Shown here piece by piece: positions 58,637-64,000 of a stretch of DNA of 64,000 nucleotides. Source of the DNA: SIG565 sp045613385 (GTDB lineage: Bacteria; Bacillota; Clostridia; Oscillospirales; Acutalibacteraceae); NCBI GenBank assembly GCA_045613385.1, contig JAZLAW010000008.1, positions 1 through 64,000 of the forward strand, given 5' to 3'. Position numbers and translations under genes: made by a program. The notes below the pieces were generated by a model. That model had not been told where the DNA came from. It did not search any database and saw only the letters and a list, made by a program, of their open reading frames with translations. The stretch's first letter is position 1. Each line of letters begins with the position of its first letter.

Positions 58637-60121
58637 ATGGAAAAGTTTTACATCAAAACACGAAAATTCGATAGAATAGCGGTGCTGATTTTCACGCTTA
58701 TGTTTATGACTGTCGGTTTTCTGCAGTTGTGTTCTCTTACTTTCGGTAATAAAATCATATCGCTTGTTCAGTGGCCTACGGTTGCACTGGGTATGGTAAT
58801 TTTATTGGAACGTTTTATATCCTTTAAGTATTATAAAAAAACCGCAGGAATATTTTTGCTTATACTGTTCGCTGTAGGCTTTTTAATATCATCACTGATA
58901 ACCTTCAGTTATGGTTGGTACGAAAACCTTAGATTCCTTATTTTTACAGTGTTTCAGTTTGGACTTCTTTATGCGACAGATTGGAATGAAGACCCCGAAA
59001 GCGTTAAAAAAAGAACAACCATTGCGGCAAATTACTTTTTAATTATCAGTGCTATAATGTCACTGGCAAGTTTTGCCGTTATGATTTTCGGTTATAAAAA
59101 AGCTTTTGCAGGAGCGGTACACGAAGCTTTGCCTTCATATTTTATAGGATTTTGGTTCGGCCGACTTTACGGTGTATACTGGGACCCGAATATAGGTGCT
59201 ATTACCGCATCGGTTGCAATTATATTGTCAGGATATTTTTTAATGAATTCCAAAAAGCCGCTGCTTAAAGCAATCAATATTTGCAATATTGTTCTACAGT
59301 TCTTCTATATCGTTTTTTCGGGTTCAAGAACAGGTAACGTATCTATAACGGCGGGTTCCATTCTTTTTGTTGTACTATTGTGCGTTAAAAAAAGGCTTTT
59401 CAAAAACAAAATAAAAAACATCTTTGCAATTATTTTGGTTGCCGCTATGACGTTTTGTGTAACCTATTTTGGACCTATGACAATAAAATCGGCGGTTAAT
59501 AATATTGTGAACTCGACCGCTTCATCACAAAATGGCGGAACGGTTGACTCACCTGATACCGATGACCCCGATACAGACACAGTCCCTGATACCGACCCTG
59601 ACGTTGAAGAGCCCGAAGAAGATATTTTCGACCGCGGATATGATTTATCGACCGATATTTCGAACCAACGTTTTGCGATATGGAAAAGCGCCTTTGAAAT
59701 TTTCAGCGAATCCCCCGTCTTTGGTGTCAGTCGGGCAAATATCCGCGCATTTGCAGAAAAAAATCTGCCGAAGACATATATTATTAACAACTATCATATG
59801 GACTTCGACAGTATGCACAACACCTATGTTGAAATTCTCACAAGTTGCGGTATTGTTGGTATTGTTCTGTTTATGTCATTTATGATATATGTAGTTGTGC
59901 GGGTTATAAAAAATTTAAAAAAGATATTTGCCAGTGATAAATTTTATCTTATAGCTTCGGTAATCGGTATATGCACAGTACTGTCTGTGTGCAGTCTGTT
60001 TATAGCTGAAATGGTATTTGTTATTTCACCCGCTTCGACTGTTCTATGGGTATCTCTCGGCTATATGAATTATTACATCAGCAAAATAGAAAACGGAAGT
60101 GAATGTAATGAAAACGCTTAG
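58637..60121 (+). CDS. O-antigen ligase/polymerase-like membrane protein
   Basis: 494 residues, about ten to twelve membrane helices. FSGSRTGN and the loop with MHNTYVEILTSCGIVG are typical Wzy/WaaL marks. The large outside loop has an unusual Asp/Thr/Pro-rich stretch (about 295-330, DTDDPDTDTVPDT and an EEPEED run). It likely polymerises or transfers glycan repeats on the outer face. It overlaps the next glycosyltransferase by 14 bases. No flippase is in the window. Confidence 0.85.
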   Translation: MEKFYIKTRKFDRIAVLIFTLMFMTVGFLQLCSLTFGNKIISLVQWPTVALGMVILLERFISFKYYKKTAGIFLLILFAVGFLISSLITFSYGWYENLRFLIFTVFQFGLLYATDWNEDPESVKKRTTIAANYFLIISAIMSLASFAVMIFGYKKAFAGAVHEALPSYFIGFWFGRLYGVYWDPNIGAITASVAIILSGYFLMNSKKPLLKAINICNIVLQFFYIVFSGSRTGNVSITAGSILFVVLLCVKKRLFKNKIKNIFAIILVAAMTFCVTYFGPMTIKSAVNNIVNSTASSQNGGTVDSPDTDDPDTDTVPDTDPDVEEPEEDIFDRGYDLSTDISNQRFAIWKSAFEIFSESPVFGVSRANIRAFAEKNLPKTYIINNYHMDFDSMHNTYVEILTSCGIVGIVLFMSFMIYVVVRVIKNLKKIFASDKFYLIASVIGICTVLSVCSLFIAEMVFVISPASTVLWVSLGYMNYYISKIENGSECNENA

Positions 60122-61085
60122 TATTTCGGTAGCGGCATATAATATGGAACGGCTTATCCGCCAGAATCTTGATTCATTTGTAAATTCTGATTGCGCCGAT
60201 GATATTGAAGTTCTCGTAATAAACGACGGTTCAAAAGATTCCACCGCAGAGATAGTAACAGAATATGCAGAAAAATATCCAAATACCGTAAAACTTATAA
60301 ATCAGGAAAATGCCGGTCCCGGCTCAACTGTAAATACAGGTATTAAAAATGCCACAGGTAAATACTTCCGTATGGTTGATGCAGACGACTGGGTTGGCGA
60401 AGGTTTCGATACCTTTGTAAAAACGCTTAAAGAAACCGATGCCGATATGGTTGTTACAAATTATATTTGCGTAGATGATAAGACCAATTTAACCAAAAAA
60501 GTTAAAATACAGGGACTTGAAAACGGCATTACTCAGGATTTTGATAGGGTATGTGAGAGATTATCCCTCGAAATGCACTCGGTTACTTTTAAGACAGAAA
60601 TCCTTAAGGAAAATAACATCTGCCTGTTTAACGGATTTTATACCGATATACAGTATCTTTTGTTACCTGCGCCATTTGTTAAAACAATTTTATATGTAGA
60701 CTGCGATGTTTATATGTACAGAGTATCCCTTTCAGGACAGAGTATGGCGCCCGAAAGTATGCAAAGAAACATAAAAATGCACGATGATATGTTGTTTTCT
60801 ATTGTAGAGCTTTATAACAACACAAGAAATAAACGCATAGCCCGATATATACTAAATAAACTTGTGATGCTGACGGGAACCCAACTTGGCACCCTACTTT
60901 CCTTCCCGCCGACCAAACAAAACAGGGAAAATCTCTACGCGTTTTTCTCGCGTCTTAAAAGCTCCTGTCCCGAAGCCTATAGCAAGTTTTCAAAATACAA
61001 AACCGCTATAGCCTTAAATTCCTTCGGCAAATCCTTATATCCCATTATTTGCAGATTGCACAGATACCGATTAGGCCTTAAATAA
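60108..61085 (+). CDS. Family 2 glycosyltransferase
   Basis: 325 residues. LSISVAAYNMERL, INDGSKDSTAE and MVDADDW are the GT2 motifs with the DAD metal site. ATG 60108 is chosen because GGAAGTGA lies before it. Last gene of the glycan cluster. The donor sugar is unknown. A terminator follows at once. Confidence 0.88.
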   Translation: MKTLSISVAAYNMERLIRQNLDSFVNSDCADDIEVLVINDGSKDSTAEIVTEYAEKYPNTVKLINQENAGPGSTVNTGIKNATGKYFRMVDADDWVGEGFDTFVKTLKETDADMVVTNYICVDDKTNLTKKVKIQGLENGITQDFDRVCERLSLEMHSVTFKTEILKENNICLFNGFYTDIQYLLLPAPFVKTILYVDCDVYMYRVSLSGQSMAPESMQRNIKMHDDMLFSIVELYNNTRNKRIARYILNKLVMLTGTQLGTLLSFPPTKQNRENLYAFFSRLKSSCPEAYSKFSKYKTAIALNSFGKSLYPIICRLHRYRLGLK

Positions 61086-61127
61086 AAAAAGCCCTTATTG
61101 AACAGTTTGTTCAATAAGGGCTTTAAT
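61085..61127. terminator. Bidirectional terminator after the glycan cluster
   Basis: A perfect 16-bp stem (61088-61103 with 61109-61124) between convergent genes, with A- and T-rich flanks. Confidence 0.92.
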
Positions 61128-62285
61128 TTAGTTCTTTGTCAATTCTTTTGCGAGTGATACAATCTGTTCTCTTGAATTATCATCCAAGGCAGACAAAATA
61201 TTAACCGTGGTTTCGGTATAGGTCAGATTTTTGCAATTTTCAAGCATTTTTTTCATTGTCTTGGCGGCAGTTGGTGCCCAGGAGCCGTTTTCTATAAATG
61301 CTATAGTCCTATTCTGGAAATTGCGCTCGGTCAAGTGATTAATAAATTCCTTCATAAACGGGAAAATATCATTATTGTAGGTTGTTGTTGCCAACACTAA
61401 TTTTCCGTAACGGAAAGCATCTTCAACATTTTCTGCCATATCACTACGCGCAAGGTCACTGACAACTATTTTTTCACAACCCCTTTTTTCGAGTTCTTGC
61501 TTCAGCAGTTCTACTGCCGCCTTTGTGTTGCCGTAAACAGATGTATATGCAATAAGTATTCCATCGCTCTCAACACCATAGCTTGACCAGGTATCATAAA
61601 GGGAAATATAATAGCCTAAGTTTTCCTTGAGTACAGGTCCGTGAAGCGGACAGATTATAGAAATTTCTACCGATGTAAGTTTTTTAAGGAGTGCCTGTAC
61701 CTGTGCGCCGTATTTGCCGACTATACCAAAATAGTAACGTCTGGCTTCACAAGCCCAGTCCTCCTGACAGTCGAGTGCACCGAACTTACCAAATCCATCG
61801 GCGGAAAACAAAATTTTATCTTGATTTTCATAACTTACCATTACTTCGGGCCAATGCACCATCGGTGCAGTAAAAAATTTCAAAGAGTGACTGCCAAGAG
61901 TCAACGTGTCGCCATCATTTACCACAAGCCTTCTGTCTTCATATGTGTTTCCGTAAAAACTTTTTACCATACCAAAGGCCTTGGCTGTAGCAACTATATG
62001 TGCTGTGGGAAACTCGGTAAGAAAAGCGGTAATACTTGCCGAATGGTCAGGCTCCATATGATGAATTACCAGATACTCAGGTTTCTTATCACCCAGCACC
62101 TTTCTTATGTTACCGAGCCATTCATCTGTAAAGTTTTTATCGACGGTATCCATAACGGCAATTTTTTCATCCAAAATAACATATGAATTATATGCGATGC
62201 CGTTTGGGACTTCAAACTGGCCTTCAAACAAATCTACCTTTCGGTCGTTGACACCAACATAAAAAACATCTTTTGTAATATTCAT
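61128..62285 (-). CDS. FprA-type flavodiiron protein
   Basis: 385 residues. Metallo-beta-lactamase domain with the diiron ligands HHMEPDHS, then the later CPLHGPV, and a flavodoxin domain with AYTSVYGNTKAA binding FMN. Such A-type flavoproteins reduce oxygen to water (or nitric oxide) and protect anaerobes. Electrons come from rubredoxin or NADH oxidoreductases encoded elsewhere. ATG 62285 has AAGGTGG upstream; a GTG reading is dropped. Confidence 0.93.
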   Translation of the reverse strand: MNITKDVFYVGVNDRKVDLFEGQFEVPNGIAYNSYVILDEKIAVMDTVDKNFTDEWLGNIRKVLGDKKPEYLVIHHMEPDHSASITAFLTEFPTAHIVATAKAFGMVKSFYGNTYEDRRLVVNDGDTLTLGSHSLKFFTAPMVHWPEVMVSYENQDKILFSADGFGKFGALDCQEDWACEARRYYFGIVGKYGAQVQALLKKLTSVEISIICPLHGPVLKENLGYYISLYDTWSSYGVESDGILIAYTSVYGNTKAAVELLKQELEKRGCEKIVVSDLARSDMAENVEDAFRYGKLVLATTTYNNDIFPFMKEFINHLTERNFQNRTIAFIENGSWAPTAAKTMKKMLENCKNLTYTETTVNILSALDDNSREQIVSLAKELTKN

Positions 62286-62300
62286 ATATTCCACCTTAAA

Positions 62301-63044
62301 TTATTTTTCTTTAATGAGGGATTTATATGCATCAAAATATCTTGAACCGAAAATTCTTAAAGACGGTGAATCGAAATGAATTCGGTCGGAATTAAGAGTC
62401 AAATCTTTTGATGATGCAACTGCACACATAGGAATACTTTCTGCAATATCGCGAAATATCTTATTCATATGTTTCGGTCTATCACCATAGTTATAAGCAT
62501 CGCCTATATTCTCGCTTAAATCACCTATTATAATCGGTATATTTTCATCGCCTAAATCTTTTCTCAGAGAAGTTATCATTTTAATGAATCTTTCTTTGTA
62601 CGTGGCAACAAGCTCATCATTATAGCACTCACTCTCGCCCTGATGCCAAAGAATTCCCTGCAATGAAGAAGAACGCATCGCCAATTTAGTCATTGATACG
62701 GCATGGTCGTAAAGAACACCGCCTACTTCCCATTGATTCATAGAAGTGCCACCATCCGCACAAGGTATAAGACCTACGGGTTTTCCAAATTCCTTTGCAA
62801 AATCATCGGCAAAACTTGCCGCAAGACTAATACCGCTATGCCAGTCGGGATTAAAAACATTTCTATCGGGATTTATCGGTTCACTCATTGCCTGCCATCT
62901 TCCCATACGAAGCATATGACAGAGTGGGTTATTAATAGGCTCTACTTCATTAAAATGTCCCCTGCCCGCCATATTTGACTGGCCAATCATTAAAAATGCA
63001 TTCATTGAAGATGATACATTAATTAGTCCGTCTTTTAGTTTCAT
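62301..63044 (-). CDS. SASA/CE6-type carbohydrate esterase (SGNH fold)
   Basis: 247 residues. GQSNMAGRG holds the catalytic serine, LWHQGESE the middle block, and DRIHFDSPS the Asp-His pair near the end. The family removes acetyl groups from sialic acids or xylan. No signal peptide, so it may act on imported sugars or not be exported. It lies between the flavodiiron gene and the ECF gene on the same strand with short gaps; a shared function is unlikely. Confidence 0.85.
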   Translation of the reverse strand: MKLKDGLINVSSSMNAFLMIGQSNMAGRGHFNEVEPINNPLCHMLRMGRWQAMSEPINPDRNVFNPDWHSGISLAASFADDFAKEFGKPVGLIPCADGGTSMNQWEVGGVLYDHAVSMTKLAMRSSSLQGILWHQGESECYNDELVATYKERFIKMITSLRKDLGDENIPIIIGDLSENIGDAYNYGDRPKHMNKIFRDIAESIPMCAVASSKDLTLNSDRIHFDSPSLRIFGSRYFDAYKSLIKEK

Positions 63045-63062
63045 ATTTACTCATTCTTTTTC

Positions 63063-63563
63063 CTACAGCATAATTTTACTTTTATCAAAAACCTTTGCAA
63101 CAGCTATTCCGAGTATTAACCCTGCAACACCCTGAACTGCATTTGCAGGGATATTTACTAACGATGCGACCGCACCATAGAGTATACTTTCAAATAAAAA
63201 GTAACCTGCAATCATAAAAATCTCCGCCACAATGCCGCCAATTATTCTTTTGGTGAGTTTTCCTGATTTTTTGAGTAATATGTTTAAAAATAACCAGGCG
63301 GTAACCGACATCAAGCCCTTAATTATAAAAGTGGCCGGTACATATACCATATACCCCGAAAAAAAGTCTGCTAAAGCCGAACCAATACCCGCCGCTAAGA
63401 AAGCATACGGTAATGGCAGTATCCAACCTGAAAGCAAAACAACGCAATCCCCCAGATTTATGTAACCTTTAAGCGGAGATGGTATTTTTACAATCATTGT
63501 AGCAACACATACAAGTGCGGCTAAAAGTGAAGATAAAACAATTTTCCTTGTTGTGTTTTTCAT
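63063..63563 (-). CDS. ECF transporter S component
   Basis: 166 residues, about five to six membrane helices. An N-terminal KIVLSSLLAALVCVATMI, then INLGDCVVLLSGWILP and the GSALADFF segment are typical of S components related to HmpT/ThiT-like vitamin binders. It needs the shared EcfA/EcfT module, which is not in the window. Substrate is unknown. ATG 63563 is used because AAAGGAG precedes it; no riboswitch is seen in the short 5' region. Confidence 0.82.
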   Translation of the reverse strand: MKNTTRKIVLSSLLAALVCVATMIVKIPSPLKGYINLGDCVVLLSGWILPLPYAFLAAGIGSALADFFSGYMVYVPATFIIKGLMSVTAWLFLNILLKKSGKLTKRIIGGIVAEIFMIAGYFLFESILYGAVASLVNIPANAVQGVAGLILGIAVAKVFDKSKIML

Positions 63564-63690
63564 CTTTTGTTGCTCCTTTTTATAAACAAATATTAAAATT
63601 ATTATACCATTTAAAGCATTAAAAATCAATATCGGGATAAAAATATGCATACAAAAACTCTCTTCACACATACTAAATTCGGTGATAAAT

Positions 63691-64000
63691 GTGAAGAAGA
63701 TTATAAGATATTCTTTTCAGTTTACTTTCGGCGGTTTGGGATACGCGGTAATTGAACTTTTGTGGCGCGGAAGAACCCATTGGACTATGATGATTGCAGG
63801 TGGTATATGCTTTATTTTATTTTCTCTTATCGCAGAAAAATTAAGACACCGCCGCTTATTATTCAAGTGCGCTCTATCGGCCACGGCAGTGACGGCGGTT
63901 GAACTTATTTTCGGTATAATATTTAATTTATTTCTTAATATGGAAATCTGGGATTACAGTAATCAACCCCTTAACTTTTTAGGACAAATTTGTCCGCTTT
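63691..64000 (+). CDS. Putative ABC-transporter type IV (CmpB-like) membrane protein, 5' part
   Basis: The frame is open from a GTG at 63691 (GGTGAT upstream) to the window end; 103 residues are visible and no stop is reached. Three hydrophobic segments, the FGGLGYAVIELLWRGRTHW start, and IWDYSNQPLNFLGQICP match the PF06541 family of small membrane proteins of unknown transport role. The divergent ECF gene starts 127 bases away. Confidence 0.72.
   Translation, partial: MKKIIRYSFQFTFGGLGYAVIELLWRGRTHWTMMIAGGICFILFSLIAEKLRHRRLLFKCALSATAVTAVELIFGIIFNLFLNMEIWDYSNQPLNFLGQICPL

Overview
The window looks like a chromosome segment of an anaerobic, low-GC, endospore-forming Firmicute of the Clostridia, most like the Oscillospiraceae/Ruminococcaceae group. 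Evidence: AT-rich DNA with GGAGG-type ribosome sites, an HrcA/CIRCE-controlled hrcA-grpE-dnaK-dnaJ operon, a SleB cortex-lytic enzyme, a six-gene Rnf complex, NfnAB, a sodium-pumping decarboxylase beta subunit and an FprA flavodiiron protein. There is no respiratory chain. The species cannot be fixed from sequence alone.

1-7157 appears to be the right end of an integrated island. It ends in a 3' half of a tRNA-Gln gene (7110-7157), next to a 5'-truncated tyrosine integrase. It carries a DUF1906 glycoside-hydrolase-like protein, the start of a Big-domain protein, and a tightly overlapping seven-gene cluster (1059-6290): HTH regulator, nucleotidyltransferase, thymidylate-kinase-like protein, acyl carrier protein, BtrH-like acyltransferase, stand-alone adenylating enzyme and CYTH protein. 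I do not recognise this combination as a described pathway; it is the best candidate here for a new biosynthetic system.

7193-12958 holds a lipoprotein with an RsgI-like segment, an AlgJ-like/MBOAT O-acetylation pair and a NhaD/ArsB-type ion transporter behind a 240-base leader. 12966-20977 is an 8-kb Tn4451-like mobilizable element with similar ends in inverted orientation. It has a large serine recombinase, a MobV relaxase, an oriT-like palindrome, TnpV, a CarD-like regulator and, as cargo, a MATE efflux pump behind an attenuator.

21093-34642 is core metabolism: a PgsA-like phospholipid synthase, a peptide module (PepD, OPT transporter, PqqD-like protein), a PlsC-type acyltransferase, NfnAB, KDPG aldolase, and a pgk-tpiA-gpmI glycolytic set on the minus strand, followed by trmL. 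35345-40047 is the heat-shock operon. 40141-47174 holds sleB, a sodium-pump subunit pair (OadG-like and OadB-like) and rnfCDGEAB. 47259-50135 is a divergent Fur-family regulator plus a metal ABC transporter. 50222 is the initiator tRNA.

50491-64000 is mixed: an ABC-type ATPase, a queuosine-precursor transporter behind a candidate preQ1 riboswitch, an SDR enzyme, a YwaF-like protein, an XRE/DUF4097 pair, a polysaccharide deacetylase, a four-gene glycan cluster (two GT2, one GT4, an O-antigen-ligase-like protein), the flavodiiron protein, an SGNH/SASA esterase, an ECF S component and a truncated membrane protein at the edge. Rnf, NfnAB, the sodium-pump beta subunit and the NhaD-type transporter together suggest ferredoxin-centred energy metabolism linked to an ion gradient.
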